Assembly: GCF_932526225.1 (NCBI RefSeq)
Contig: NC_064036.1
Location: 372,001-436,000, forward strand
From: Nematostella vectensis
Lineage: Eukaryota; Cnidaria; Anthozoa; Actiniaria; Edwardsiidae
Length of the DNA: 64,000 nt
Direction of reading: 5' to 3'
The translations under genes were made by a program, and so were the position numbers. The notes under the pieces are model-generated. The model had not been told where the DNA came from and did not search any database. It was given only the letters and a program-made list of their open reading frames with translations. Positions 47,031 through 61,064 of this stretch are shown here, in pieces (the first letter of the stretch is position 1; every line of letters begins with the position of its first letter).

Positions 47031-49037
47031 GGAAAGTAAAAAAATCAAAATTGTTGGTGGGGGTCTCTGTTGTGTTTGTTTTCTTTTTAGTTTTGTTCTA
47101 TTATTATTATTATTTTCTTTTTTAGAGGGGGAGGGGAATTCAGCTAAAAATAGCCAAGGTTCAATTCAAGCAACTAGTACAAAAGATGTTTTTTTGCAGT
47201 CCTTTATTCAATATATTCAAGGTTATCATGCAATTCTGTTGTTTGACTGCATATATATATATATTTTTTTTTCTTTCTTTTCATTACAAGTTCTATATGT
47301 GTAAGTGGTGACCATAGCTATGATTACTATTATTTAGAATATCTTTTTACCTACTAACAGAAAACAACTTGACTGCAAAACACTTACTGTAGGGCACTCG
47401 ATATTAGGCATTACTTTCATGTGGATGTAAGGTTGAAATGTCAAAACCTTCATTAACCCGTGAATTACGCTTTAGCGTATTACACTTTGTGGTGATCTGA
47501 TTCTATTGTACTTTTTTGTGTTTTACTAACTATTACCGTTTAACTATCACACTTTGTTTCACGGGTTAATGAAAACCACTCTAATTACTTACAGTAGTTC
47601 TTTTTTAATATTATTATTTACTTGTATAATTTAGATGAGCAATACATATTTCTTTATGGCTTTGTAGAGCTCATCTCGTTCCTCATAAATAACAAACAAA
47701 ATGAAGTTTGTTCTTATTTTGGTGCAAAGGAATCTACAGTAGTTTTCTAATCAGATAATTGTTTTTCTTTTAACACTCACCTGTTATTTCAACAGCCTTA
47801 CTTGAGTTTGCTTGTCTCAGAAATAGACCTTGCTTAATAAACAAAGACATGTTACAAACTTATTTAATAATAGGTAACAACTGCTATATTGTATGAAGAG
47901 AGTGCCCCTCTCTTCCCTCTGCTATTGTTCAAATTATGCTTAATAAACTTTTACCTCTTCCCTCTCCACCAGTTAAGCATTCTATGTATGCTTCCCTGTA
48001 CAAAATGCACCCCTTCAAATAGAACATTAAAGTTCACATACTTGTTTACTTCCTCAAACTCTTTGCTTTGTGTTTTTTGTTAACTTCCTAGGAACAAATT
48101 GAATACATATAATCAATAAATCTAGCAAGCTTATTTTGCAAACTCACTTTTTTTTATTATTTTTGCGCAAAACCTATCAGGATTAAGGGGGTCCAGCACA
48201 AAGAAAAAAAAACGAACTAAAAAAAAAGCCCATTGGCCTGGGATCGAACCCGGTCTGAAGAACAAAACGGAAACCATACATACGGATTACCCAATCGGTA
48301 TGGCAGCACAAGGCTTTTACGGAAGGCTGTAAAGAACCCGAAGGCCCCAAGCACCGATATTTCCGAGCGAATATGCTGTACAACACTCTTGCAAGGTTAT
48401 CCCAACCCGCGCATTAATGGGGAGGACAATAACCAGGATCCCAGGCCTGTAATACGGTTACGCCACGCACAGCTCGCCGAGATTGTGGATGACAAAAAAT
48501 AGAGATCTATTTGGGCGTCTTGGGTCCCTTGGGGACTCGCCATGCGCACGGGCGCATCTCTTTTATTGTGTACATGACATCAAATTAGCGAAGAAAAAAG
48601 ACGCTGTTTTGGTATCATGTGAAAAGCATAAAATAAATAGAAATAAAGACGTAAGGGGGGAGAATATTGACATCTTCATATTAGAATATTGACAAAATCC
48701 GCAATTTTGTCTACGCTGACTAAGTAAAGCTGTATTTTACTTTAAAGGGGCAGCAACATAGTACTGCGCATGTCTGGAGGCAGTGATTATTGTAGGCTTT
48801 TAAGTGTCAACAAACAGTTGAACTTTTTAAAAGCTGTGAATACCTTATTAAATAATATGCAATATTATATTGAAAACTATGTTAATTGACAGTTTGTGGT
48901 CATTTTTTTTTGTTTTGTTTAATGTCTCCCACATGTACCAAAAGCTCATAAGTCAGTATTAGAATTTCACTGAAGTTTATTGTGTCAGGGCTCTAGAGCT
49001 ATTGCAAATCTCTTAACCATGACACTCCCCTTTTAAA
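47031..49037. repeat. Satellite monomer 24 (class II)
   Basis: MITE-1 47457-47565, tRNA-like 48229-48298, MITE-2 48746-49032. Shares ATGCTTAATAAAC near 47936 with monomer 22. Private GCTATATTG (47883) and GTTTAATGTCTCC (48915). Confidence 0.95.
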
Positions 49038-51040
49038 GGAAAGTAAAAAAAATCAAAATTGTTGGTGAGGGTCTCTGTTGTGTTTGTTTTCTTTTTAGTT
49101 TTGTTCTATTATTATTATTATTTTCTTTTTTAGAGGGGGAGGGGAATTCAGCTAAAACTAGCCAAGGGTCAATTCAAGCAACTAGTACAAAAGATGTTTT
49201 TTGCAGTCCTTTATTCAATATATTCAAGGTTATAATGCAATTCTGTTGTTTGACTCCATATATATATATTTTTTTTTCTTTCTTTTCATTACAAGTTCTA
49301 TATGTGCAAGTGGTGACCATAGCTATGATTACTATTATTTAGAATATTTTTTTACCTACTAACAGAAAACAACTTGACTGCAAAACACTTACTGTAGGGC
49401 ACTCAATATTAGGCATCACTTTCATGTGGATGTAAGGTTGAAATGTCAAAACCTTCATTAACCCGTGAACTACGCTTTAGCGTATTACACTTTGTTGTGA
49501 TCTGATTCTATTGTACTTTTTTGTGTTTTACTAACTATTACCGTTTAACTATCACACTTTGTTTCACGGGTTAATGAAAACCACTCTAATTACTTACAGT
49601 AGTTCTTTTTTAATATTATTATTTACTTGTATAATTTAGATGAGCAATACATATTTCTTTATGGCTTTGTAGAGCTCATCTCGTTCCTCATAAATAACAA
49701 ACAACATGAAGTTTGTTCTTATTTTGGTGCAAGGAATCTACAGTAGTTTTCTAATCAGATAATTGTTTTTTTTTAACACACACCTGTTATTTCAACAGCT
49801 CTTACTTGAGTTTGCTTGTCTCAGAAATATACCTTGCTTAATAAACAAATATATCTTACAAACTTATTTAATAATAGGTAACAACTGCAATATTTTATGA
49901 AGAGAGTGCCCCTCCCTTCCCCCTGCTATTGTTGACATTATGCTCAATAAACTGTTACCTCTCCCTTCTCCACCAGTTAAGCATTCTATGTATGCTTCCC
50001 TGTACAAAATGCGCCCCTTCAAATAGAACATTAAAGTTCACATACTTGTTTACTTCCTCAAACTCTTTGCTTTGTGTTTTTTGTTAACTTCCTAGGAACA
50101 AATTGAATACATATAATCAATAAATCTAGCAAGCTTATTTTGCAAACTCACTTTTTTTTATTATTTTTGCGCAAAACCTATCAGGATTAAGGGGGTCCAG
50201 CACAAAGAAAAAAAAACGAATTAAAAAAAAAAGCCCATTGGCCTGGGATCGAACCCGGTCTGAAGAACAAAACGGAAACCATACATACGGATTACCCAAT
50301 CGGTATGGCAGCACAAGGCTTTTACGGAATGCTGTAAAGAACCCGAAGGCCCCAAGCACCGATATTTCCGAGCGAATATGCTGTACAACACTCTTGCAAG
50401 GTTATCCCAACCCGCGCATTAATGGGGAGGACAATAACCAGGATCCCAGGCCTGTAATACGGTTACGCCACGCACAGCTCGCCGAGATTGTGGATGACAA
50501 AAATAGAGGTCTATTTGGGCGTCTTGGGTCCCTTGGGGACTCGCCATGCGCACGGGCGCATCTCTTTTATTGTGTACATGACATCAAATTAGCGAAGAAA
50601 AAAGACGCTGTTTTGGTATCATGTGAAAAGCATAAAATAAATAGAAATAAAGACGTAAGGGGGGAGAAAATTGACATCTTCATATTAGAATATTGACAAA
50701 ATCCGCAATATTGTCTATGATGACTAAGTAAAGCTGTATTTTACTTTAAAGGGGCAGCAGCATAGTACTGCGCATGTCTGGAGTCAGTGTTTATTGTAGG
50801 CTTTTAAGTGTCTTCAAACAGTTGAACTTTTTAAAAGCTGTCAATACCTTATTAAATAATATGCAATATTATATTGAAAACTATGTTAATTGACAGTTTG
50901 TGGTCATTTTTTTTGTTTTGTTTAAAGTCTCCCACATGTACCAAAAGCTCATAAGTCAGTATTAGAATTTCACTGAAGTTCATTGTGTCAGGGCTCTAGA
51001 GCTATTGCAAATCTCTTAAACATGACACTCCCCTTTTAAA
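49038..51040. repeat. Satellite monomer 25 (A type of the 6-kb repeat; class II front, class I back)
   Basis: MITE-1 49462-49570, tRNA-like 50234-50303, MITE-2 50750-51035. A-type markers: CACTCAATATT, GTGCAAGGAATC, AACACACACC, AAATATACC, ATTTTATGAAG. Private AAAACTAGCC, TTATAATGC, GGCATCACTTT. Confidence 0.95.
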
Positions 51041-53044
51041 GGAAAGTAAAAAAAAATCAAAATTGTTGGTGGGGGTCTCTGCTGTGTTTGTTTTCTTTTT
51101 AGTTTTGTTCTATTATTATTATTATTTTCTTTTTTAGAGGGGGAGGGGAATTCAGCTAAAAATAGCCAAGGGTCAATTCAAGCAACTAGTACAAAAGATG
51201 TTTTTTTTGCAGTCCTTTATTCAATATATTCAAGGTTATCATGCAATTCTGTTGTTTGACTGCATATATATATATTTTTTCTTTCTTTTCATTACAAGTT
51301 CTATATGTGTAAGTGGTGACCATAGCTATGATTACTATTATTTAGAAAAATTTTTTTACCTACTAACAGAAAACAACTTGACTGCAAAACACTTACTGTA
51401 GGGCACTCCATATTAGGCATTACTTTCATGTGGATGTAAGGTTGAAATGTCAAAACCTTCATTAACCCGTGAACTACGCTTTAGCGTATTACACTTTGTG
51501 GTGATCTGATTCTATTGTACTTTTTTGTGTTTTACTAACTATTACCGTTTAACTATCACACTTTGTTTCACGGGTTAATGAAAACCACTCTAATTACTTA
51601 CAGTAGTTCTTTTTTAATATTATCATTTACTTGTATAATTTAGATGAGCAATACATATTTCTTTATGGCTTTGTAGAGCTCATCTCGTTCCTCATAAATA
51701 ACAAACAAAATGAAGTTTGTTCTTATTTTGGTGCAAAGGAATCTACAGTAGTTTTCTAATCAGATAATTGTTTTTCTTTTAACACTCACCTGTTATTTCA
51801 ACAGCCTTACTTGAGTTTGTTTGTGTCAGAAATAGACCTTGCTTAATAAACAAAGACATGTTACAAACTTATTTAATAATAGGTAACAACTGCAATATTG
51901 TATGAAGAGAGTGCCCCTCCCTTCCCCCTGCTATTGTTGACATTATGCTCAATAAACTGTTACCTCTCCCTTCTCCACCAGTTAAGCATTCTATGTATGC
52001 TTCCCTGTACAAAATGCGCCCCTTCAAATAGAACATTAAAGTTCACATACTTGTTTACTTCCTCAAACTCTTTGCTTTGTGTTTTTTGTTAACTTCCTAA
52101 GAACAAATTGAATACATATAATCAATAAATCTAGCAACCTTATTTTGCAAACTCACTTTTTTTTATTATTTTTGCGCAAAACCTATCAGGATTAAGGGGG
52201 TCCAGCACAAAGAAAAAAAAACGAACTAAAAAAAAAGCCCATTGGCCTGGGATCGAACCCGGTCTGAAGAACAAAACGGAAACCATACATACGGATTACC
52301 CAATCGGTATGGCAGCACAAGGCTTTTACGGAAGGCTGTAAAGAACCCGAAGGCCCCAAGCACCGATATTTCCGAGCGAATATGCTGTACAACACTCTTG
52401 CAAGGTTATCCCAACCCGCGCATTAATGGGGAGGACAATAACCAGGATCCCAGGCCTGTAATACGGTTACGCCACGCACAGCTCGCCGAGATTGTGGATG
52501 ACAAAAAATAGAGGTCTATTTGGGCGTCTTGGGTCCCTTGGGGACTCGCCATGCGCACGGGCGCATCTCTTTTATTGTGTACATGACATCAAATTAGGGA
52601 AGAAAAAAGACGCTGTTTTGGTATCATGTGAAAATCATAAAATAAATAGAAATAAAGACGTAAGGGGGGAGAATATTGACATCTTTATATTAGAATATTG
52701 ACAAAATCCGCAATTTTGTCTACGCTGACTAAGTAAAGCTGTATTTTACTTTAAAGGGGCAGCAACATAGTACTGCGCATTTCTGGAGTCAGTGATTATT
52801 GTAGGCTTTTAAGTGTCAACAAACATTTGAACTTTTTAAAAGCTGTGAATACCTTATTAAATAATATGCAATATTATATTGAAAACTATGTTAATTGACA
52901 GTTTGTGGTCATTTTTTTGTTTTGTTTGAAGTCTCCCACATGTACCAAAAGCTCATAAGTCAGTATTAGAATTTCACTGAAGTTCATTGTGTCAGGGCTC
53001 TAGAGCTATTGCAAATCTCTTAACCATGACATTCCCCTTTTAAA
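51041..53044. repeat. Satellite monomer 26 (B type; class I patch)
   Basis: MITE-1 51466-51574, tRNA-like 52238-52307, MITE-2 52755-53039. B-type markers: CACTCCATATT, GTTTGTTTGTGTCAG, TTAGGGAAG, GCATTTCTGG. A short class I stretch (CTCCCTTCCCCCTG to AAAATGCGCC, about 51917-52022) interrupts class II sequence and is absent from its homologue monomer 29. Confidence 0.95.
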
Positions 53045-55050
53045 GGAAAGTAAAAAAAATCAAAATTGTTGGTGGGGGTCTCTGTTGTGTTTGTTTTCTT
53101 TTTAGTTTTGTTCTATTATTATTATTATTTTCTTTTTTAGAGGGGGAGGGGAATTCAGCTAAAAATAGCCAAGGGTCAATTCAAACAACTAGTACAAAAG
53201 ATGTTTTTTTGCAGTCCTTTATTCAATATATTCAAGGTTATCATGCAATTCTGTTGTTTGACTGCATATATATATATATTTTTTCTTTCTTTTCATTACA
53301 AGTTCTATATGTGTAAGTGGTGACCATAGCTATGATTACTATTATTTAGAATAATTTTTTACCTACTAACAGAAAACAACTTGACTGCAAAACACTTACT
53401 GTAGGGCACTCGATATTAGGCATTACTTTCATGTGGATGTAAGGTTGAAATGTCAAAACCTTCATTAACCCGTGAACTACGCTTTAGCGTATTACACTTT
53501 GTGGTGATCTGATTCTATTGTACTTTTTTGTGTTTTACTAACTATTACCGTTTAACTATCACACTTTGTTTCACGGGTTAATGAAAACCACTCTAATTAC
53601 TTACAGTAGTTCTTTTTTAATATTATCATTTACTTGTATAATTTAGATGAGCAATACATATTTCTTTATGGCTTTGTAGAGCTCATCTCGCTCCTCATAA
53701 ATAACAAACAAAATGAAGTTTGTTCTTATTTTGGTGCAAAGGAATCTACAGTAGTTTTCTAATCAGATAATTGTTTTTCTTTTAACACTCACCTGTTATT
53801 TCAACAGCCTTACTTGAGTTTGCTTGTGTCAGAAATAGACCTTGCTTAATAAACAAAGACATGTTACAAACTTATTTAATAATAGGTAACAACTGCAATA
53901 TTGTATGAAGAGAGTGCCCCTCTCTCCCCCCTGCTATTGTTGAAATTATGCTCAATAAACTTTTACCTCTTCCCTCTCCACCAGTTAAGCATTCTATGTA
54001 TGCTTCCCTGTACAAAATGCACCCCTTCAAATAGAACATTAAAGTTCACATACTTGTTTACTTCCTCAAACTCTTTGCTTTGTGTTTTTTGTTAACTTCC
54101 TAAGAACAAATTGAATACATATAATCAATAAATCTAGCAAGCTTATTTTGCAAACTCACTTTTTTTTATTATTTTTTGCGCAAAACCTATCAGGATTAAG
54201 GGGGTCCAGCACAAAGAAAAAAAAACGAACTAAAAAAAAAAGCCCATTGGCCTGGGATCGAACCCGGTCTGAAGAACAAAACGGAAACCATACATACGGA
54301 TTACCCAATCGGTATGGCAGCACAAGGCTTTTACGGAAGGCTGTAAAGAACCCGAAGGCCCCAAGCACCGATATTTCCGAGCGAATATGCTGTACAACAC
54401 TCTTGCAAGGTTATCCCAACCCGCGCATTAATGGGGAGGACAATAACCAGGATCCCAGGCCTGTAATACGGTTACGCCACGCACAGCTCGCCGAGATTGT
54501 GGATGACAAAAAATAGAGGTCTATTTGGGCGTCTTGGGTCCCTTGGGGACTCGCCATGCGCACGGGCGCATCTCTTTTATTGTGTACATGACATCAAATT
54601 AGCGAAGAAAAAAGACGCTGTTTTGGTATCATGTGAAAAGCATAAAATAAATAGAAATAAAGACGTAAGGGGGGAGAATATTGACATCTTCATATTAGAA
54701 TATTGACAAAATCCGCAATATTGTCTACGCTGACTAAGTAAAGCTGTATTTTACTTTAAAGGGGCAGCAGCATAGTACTGCGCATGTCTGGAGTCAGTGT
54801 TTATTGTAGGCTTTTAAGTGTCTTCAAACAGTTGAACTTTTTAAAAGCTGTCAATACCTTATTAAATAATATGCAATATTATATTGAAAACTATGTTAAT
54901 TGACAGTTTGTGGTCATTTTTTTTGTTTTGTTTAAAGTCTCCCACATGTACCAAAAGCTCATAAGTCAGTATTAGAATTTCACTGAAGTTCATTGTGTCA
55001 GGGCTCTAGAGCTATTGCAAATCTCTTAAACATGACACTCCCCTTTTAAA
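53045..55050. repeat. Satellite monomer 27 (C type)
   Basis: MITE-1 53469-53577, tRNA-like 54243-54312, MITE-2 54760-55045. C-type markers: CAAACAACTAG, CTCGCTCCTC, CTCTCTCCCCCC. Class II throughout. Confidence 0.95.
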
Positions 55051-57054
55051 GGAAAGTAAAAAAAATCAAAATTGTTGGTGGGGGTCTCTGCTGTGTTTGT
55101 TTTCTTTTTAGTTTTGTTCTATTATTATTATTATTTTCTTTTTTAGAGGGGGAGGGGAATTCAGCTAAAAATAGCCAAGGGTCAATTCAAGCAACTAGTA
55201 CAAAAGATGTTTTTTTGCAGTCCTTTATTCAATATATTCAAGGTTATCATGCAATTCTGTTGTTTGACTCCATATATATATATTTTTTTCTTTCTTTTCA
55301 TTACAAGTTCTATATGTGTAAGTGGTGACCATAGCTATGATTACTATTATTTAGAATATTTTTTTACCTACTAACAGAAAACAACTTGACTGCAAAACAC
55401 TTACTGTAGGGCACTCAATATTAGGCATTACTTTCATGTGGATGTAAGGTTGAAATGTCAAAACCTTCATTAACCCGTGAACTACGCTTTAGCGTATTAC
55501 ACTTTGTGGTGATCTGATTCTATTGTACTTTTTTGTGTTTTACTAACTATTACCGTTTAACTATCACACTTTGTTTCACGGGTTAATGAAAACCACTCTA
55601 ATTACTTACAGTAGTTCTTTTTTAATATTATTATTTACTTGTATAATTTAGATGAGCAATACATATTTCTTTATGGCTTTGTAGAGCTCATCTCGTTCCT
55701 CATAAATAACAAACAAAATGAAGTTTGTTCTTATTTTGGTGCAAGGAATCTACAGTAGTTTTCTAATCAGATAATTGTTTTTTTTTTAACACACACCTGT
55801 TATTTCAACAGCTCTTACTTGAGTTTGCTTGTCTCAGAAATATACCTTGCTTAATAAACAAATATATCTTACAAACTTATTTAATAATAGGTAACAACTG
55901 CAATATTTTATGAAGAGAGTGCCCCTCCCTTCCCCCTGCTATTGTTGACATTATGCTCAATAAACTGTTACCTCTCCCTTCTCCACCAGTTAAGCATTCT
56001 ATGTATGCTTCCCTGTACAAAATGCGCCCCTTCAAATAGAACATTAAAGTTCACATACTTGTTTACTTCCTCAAACTCTTTGCTTTGTATTTTTTGTTAA
56101 CTTCCTAGGAACAAATTGAATACATATAATCAATAAATCTAGCAAGCTTATTTTGCAAACTCACTTTTTTTTATTATTTTTGCGCAAAACCTATCAGGAT
56201 TAAGGGGGTCCAGCACAAAGAAAAAAAAACGAATTAAAAAAAAAAAGCCCATTGGCCTGGGATCGAACCCGGTCTGAAGAACAAAACGGAAACCATACAT
56301 ACGGATTACCGAATCGGTATGGCAGCACAAGGCTTTTACGGAAGGCTGTTAAGAACCCGAAGGCCCCAAGCACCGATATTTCCGAGCGAATATGCTGTAC
56401 AACACTCTTGCAAGGTTATCCCAACCCGCGCATTAATGGGGAGGACAATAACCAGGATCCCAGGCCTGTAATACGGTTACGCCACGCACAGCTCGCCGAG
56501 ATTGTGGATGACAAAAATAGAGGTCTATTTGGGCGTCTTGGGTCCCTTGGGGACTCGCCATGCGCACCGGCGCATCTCTTTTATTGTGTACATGACATCA
56601 AATTAGCGAAGAAAAAAGACGCTGTTTTGGTATCATGTGAAAAGCATAAAATAAATAGAAATAAAGACGTAAGGGGGGAGAAAATTGACATCTTCATATT
56701 AGAATATTGACAAAATCCGCAATATTGTCTACGCTGACTAAGTAAAGCTGTATTTTACTTTAAAGGGGCAGCAGCATAGTACTGCGCATGTCTGGAGTCA
56801 GTGTTTATTGTAGGCTTTTAAGTGTCTTCAAACAGTTGAACTTTTTAAAAGCTGTCAATACCTTATTAAATAGTATGCAATATTATATTGAAAACTATGT
56901 TAATTGACAGTTTGTGGTCATTTTTTTTGTTTTGTTTAAAGTCTCCCACATGTACCAAAAGCTCATAAGTCAGTATTAGAATTTCACTGAAGTTCATTGT
57001 GTCAGGGCTCTAGAGCTATTGCAAATCTCTTAAACATGACACTCCCCTTTTAAA
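55051..57054. repeat. Satellite monomer 28 (A type)
   Basis: MITE-1 55474-55582, tRNA-like 56248-56317, MITE-2 56764-57049. Same A markers as monomer 25. ACCGAATCGG in the tRNA-like copy, GCTGTTAAG near 56347, and GCACCGGCGC in the second hairpin. Confidence 0.95.
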
Positions 57055-59058
57055 GGAAAGTAAAAAATAATCAAAATTGTTGGTGGGGGTCTCTGCTGTG
57101 TTTGTTTTCTTTTTAGTTTTGTTCTATTATTATTATTATTTTCTTTTTTAGAGGGGGAGGGGAATTCAGCTAAAAATAGCCAAGGGTCAATTCAAGCAAC
57201 TAGTACAAAAGATGTTTTTTTTGCAGTCCTTTATTCAATATATTCAAGGTTATCATGCAATTCTGTTGTTTGACTGCATATATATATATTTTTTCTTTCT
57301 TTTCATTACAAGTTCTATATGTGTAAGTGGTGACCATAGCTATGATTACTATTATTTAGAATAATTTTTTTACCTACTAACAGAAAACAACTTGACTGCA
57401 AAACACTTACTGTAGGGCACTCCATATTAGGCATTACTTTCATGTGGATGTAAGGTTGAAATGTCAAAACCTTCATTAACCCGTGAACTACGCTTTAGCG
57501 TATTACACTTTGTGGTGATCTGATTCTATTGTACTTTTTTGTGTTTTACTAACTATTACCGTTTAACTATCACACTTTGTTTCACGGGTTAATGAAAACC
57601 ACTCTAATTACTTACAGTAGTTCTTTTTTAATATTATCATTTACTTGTATAATTTAGATGAGCAATACATATTTCTTTATGGCTTTGTAGAGCTCATCTC
57701 GTTCCTCATAAATAACAAACAAAATGAAGTTTGTTCTTATTTTGGTGCAAAGGAATCTACAGTAGTTTTCTAATCAGATAATTGTTTTTCTTTTAACACT
57801 CACCTGTTATTTCAACAGCCTTACTTGAGTTTGTTTGTGTCAGAAATAGACCTTGCTTAATAAACAAAGACATGTTACAAACTTATTTAATAATAGGTAA
57901 CAACTGCAATATTGTATGAAGAGAGTGCCCCTCTCTTCCCTCTGCTATTGTTCAAATTATGCTCAATAAACTTTTACCTCTTCCCTCTCCACCAGTTAAG
58001 CATTCCATGTATGCTTCCCTGTACAAAATGCACCCCTTCAAATAGAACATTAAAGTTCACATACTTGTTTACTTCCTCAAACTCTTTGCTTTGTGTTTTT
58101 TGTTAACTTCCTAAGAACAAATTGAATACATATAATCAATAAATCTAGCAACCTTATTTTGCAAACTCACTTTTTTTTATTATTTTTGCGCAAAACCTAT
58201 CAGGATTAAGGGGGTCCAGCACAAAGAAAAAAAAACGAACTAAAAAAAAAGCCCATTGGCCTGGGATCGAACCCGGTCTGAAGAACAAAACGGAAACCAT
58301 ACATACGGATTACCCAATCGGTATGGCAGCACAAGGCTTTTACGGAAGGCTGTAAAGAACCCGAAGGCCCCAAGCACCGATATTTCCGAGCGAATATGCT
58401 GTACAACACTCTTGCAAGGTTATCCCAACCCGCGCATTAATGGGGAGGACAATAACCAGGATCCCAGGCCTGTAATACGGTTACGCCACGCACAGCTCGC
58501 CGAGATTGTGGATGACAAAAAATAGAGGTCTATTTGGGCGTCTTGGGTCCCTTGGGGACTCGCCATGCGCACGGGCGCATCTCTTTTATTGTGTACATGA
58601 CATCAAATTAGGGAAGAAAAAAGACGCTGTTTTGGTATCATGTGAAAATCATAAAATAAATAGAAATAAAGACGTAAGGGGGGAGAATATTGACATCTTT
58701 ATATTAGAATATTGACAAAATCCGCAATTTTGTCTACGCTGACTAAGTAAAGCTGTATTTTACTTTAAAGGGGCAGCAACATAGTACTGCGCATTTCTGG
58801 AGTCAGTGATTATTGTAGGCTTTTAAGTGTCAACAAACATTTGAACTTTTTAAAAGCTGTGAATACCTTATTAAATAATATGCAATATTATATTGAAAAC
58901 TATGTTAATTGACAGTTTGTGGTCATTTTTTTGTTTTGTTTGAAGTCTCCCACATGTACCAAAAGCTCATAAGTCAGTATTAGAATTTCACTGAAGTTCA
59001 TTGTGTCAGGGCTCTAGAGCTATTGCAAATCTCTTAACCATGACATTCCCCTTTTAAA
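57055..59058. repeat. Satellite monomer 29 (B type)
   Basis: MITE-1 57480-57588, tRNA-like 58252-58321, MITE-2 58769-59053. Homologue of monomer 26 at 6,014 bp but with uninterrupted class II C-rich patch. Private GCATTCCATG near 57999. Confidence 0.95.
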
Positions 59059-61064
59059 GGAAAGTAAAAAAAATCAAAATTGTTGGTGGGGGTCTCTGTT
59101 GTGTTTGTTTTCTTTTTAGTTTTGTTCTATTATTATTATTATTTTCTTTTTTAGAGGGGGAGGGGAATTCAGCTAAAAATAGCCAAGGGTCAATTCAAAC
59201 AACTAGTACAAAAGATGTTTTTTTGCAGTCCTTTATTCAATATATTCAAGGTTATCATGCAATTCTGTTGTTTGACTGCATATATATATATATTTTTTCT
59301 TTCTTTTCATTACAAGTTCTATATGTGTAAGTGGTGACCATAGCTATGATTACTATTATTTAGAATAATTTTTTACCTACTAACAGAAAACAACTTGACT
59401 GCAAAACACTTACTGTAGGGCACTCGATATTAGGCATTACTTTCATGTGGATGTAAGGTTGAAATGTCAAAACCTTCATTAACCCGTGAACTACGCTTTA
59501 GCGTATTACACTTTGTGGTGATCTGATTCTATTGTACTTTTTTGTGTTTTACTAACTATTACCGTTTAACTATCACACTTTGTTTCACGGGTTAATGAAA
59601 ACCACTCTAATTACTTACAGTAGTTCTTTTTTAATATTATCATTTACTTGTATAATTTAGATGAGCAATACATATTTCTTTATGGCTTTGTAGAGCTCAT
59701 CTCGCTCCTCATAAATAACAAACAAAATGAAGTTTGTTCTTATTTTGGTGCAAAGGAATCTACAGTAGTTTTCTAATCAGATAATTGTTTTTCTTTTAAC
59801 ACTCACCTGTTATTTCAACAGCCTTACTTGAGTTTGCTTGTGTCAGAAATAGACCTTGCTTAATAAACAAAGACATGTTACAAACTTATTTAATAATAGG
59901 TAACAACTGCAATATTGTATGAAGAGAGTGCCCCTCTCTCCCCCCTGCTATTGTTGAAATTATACTCAATAAACTTTTACCTCTTCCCTCTCCACCAGTT
60001 AAGCATTCTATGTATGCTTCCCTGTACAAAATGCACCCCTTCAAATAGAACATTAAAGTTCACATACTTGTTTACTTCCTCAAACTCTTTGCTTTGTGTT
60101 TTTTGTTAACTTCCTAAGAACAAATTGAATACATATAATCAATAAATCTAGCAAGCTTATTTTGCAAACTCACTTTTTTTTATTATTTTTTGCGCAAAAC
60201 CTATCAGGATTAAGGGGGTCCAGCACAAAGAAAAAAAAACGAACTAAAAAAAAAAGCCCATTGGCCTGGGATCGAACCCGGTCTGAAGAACAAAACGGAA
60301 ACCATACATACGGATTACCCAATCGGTATGGCAGCACAAGGCTTTTACGGAAGGCTGTAAAGAACCCGAAGGCCCCAAGCACCGATATTTCCGAGCGAAT
60401 ATGCTGTACAACACTCTTGCAAGGTTATCCCAACCCGCGCATTAATGGGGAGGACAATAACCAGGATCCCAGGCCTGTAATACGGTTACGCCACGCACAG
60501 CTCGCCGAGATTGTGGATGACAAAAAATAGAGGTCTATTTGGGCGTCTTGGGTCCCTTGGGGACTCGCCATGCGCACGGGCGCATCTCTTTTATTGTGTA
60601 CATGACATCAAATTAGCGAAGAAAAAAGACGCTGTTTTGGTATCATGTGAAAAGCATAAAATAAATAGAAATAAAGACGTAAGGGGGGAGAATATTGACA
60701 TCTTCATATTAGAATATTGACAAAATCCGCAATATTGTCTACGCTGACTAAGTAAAGCTGTATTTTACTTTAAAGGGGCAGCAGCATAGTACTGCGCATG
60801 TCTGGAGTCAGTGTTTATTGTAGGCTTTTAAGTGTCTTCAAACAGTTGAACTTTTTAAAAGCTGTCAATACCTTATTAAATAATATGCAATATTATATTG
60901 AAAACTATGTTAATTGACAGTTTGTGGTCATTTTTTTTGTTTTGTTTAAAGTCTCCCACATGTACCAAAAGCTCATAAGTCAGTATTAGAATTTCACTGA
61001 AGTTCATTGTGTCAGGGCTCTAGAGCTATTGCAAATCTCTTAAACATGACACTCCCCTTTTAAA
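59059..61064. repeat. Satellite monomer 30 (C type)
   Basis: MITE-1 59483-59591, tRNA-like 60257-60326, MITE-2 60774-61059. Near-identical to monomer 27 at 6,014 bp. TTATACTCAATA near 59961 is a private change. Confidence 0.95.
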
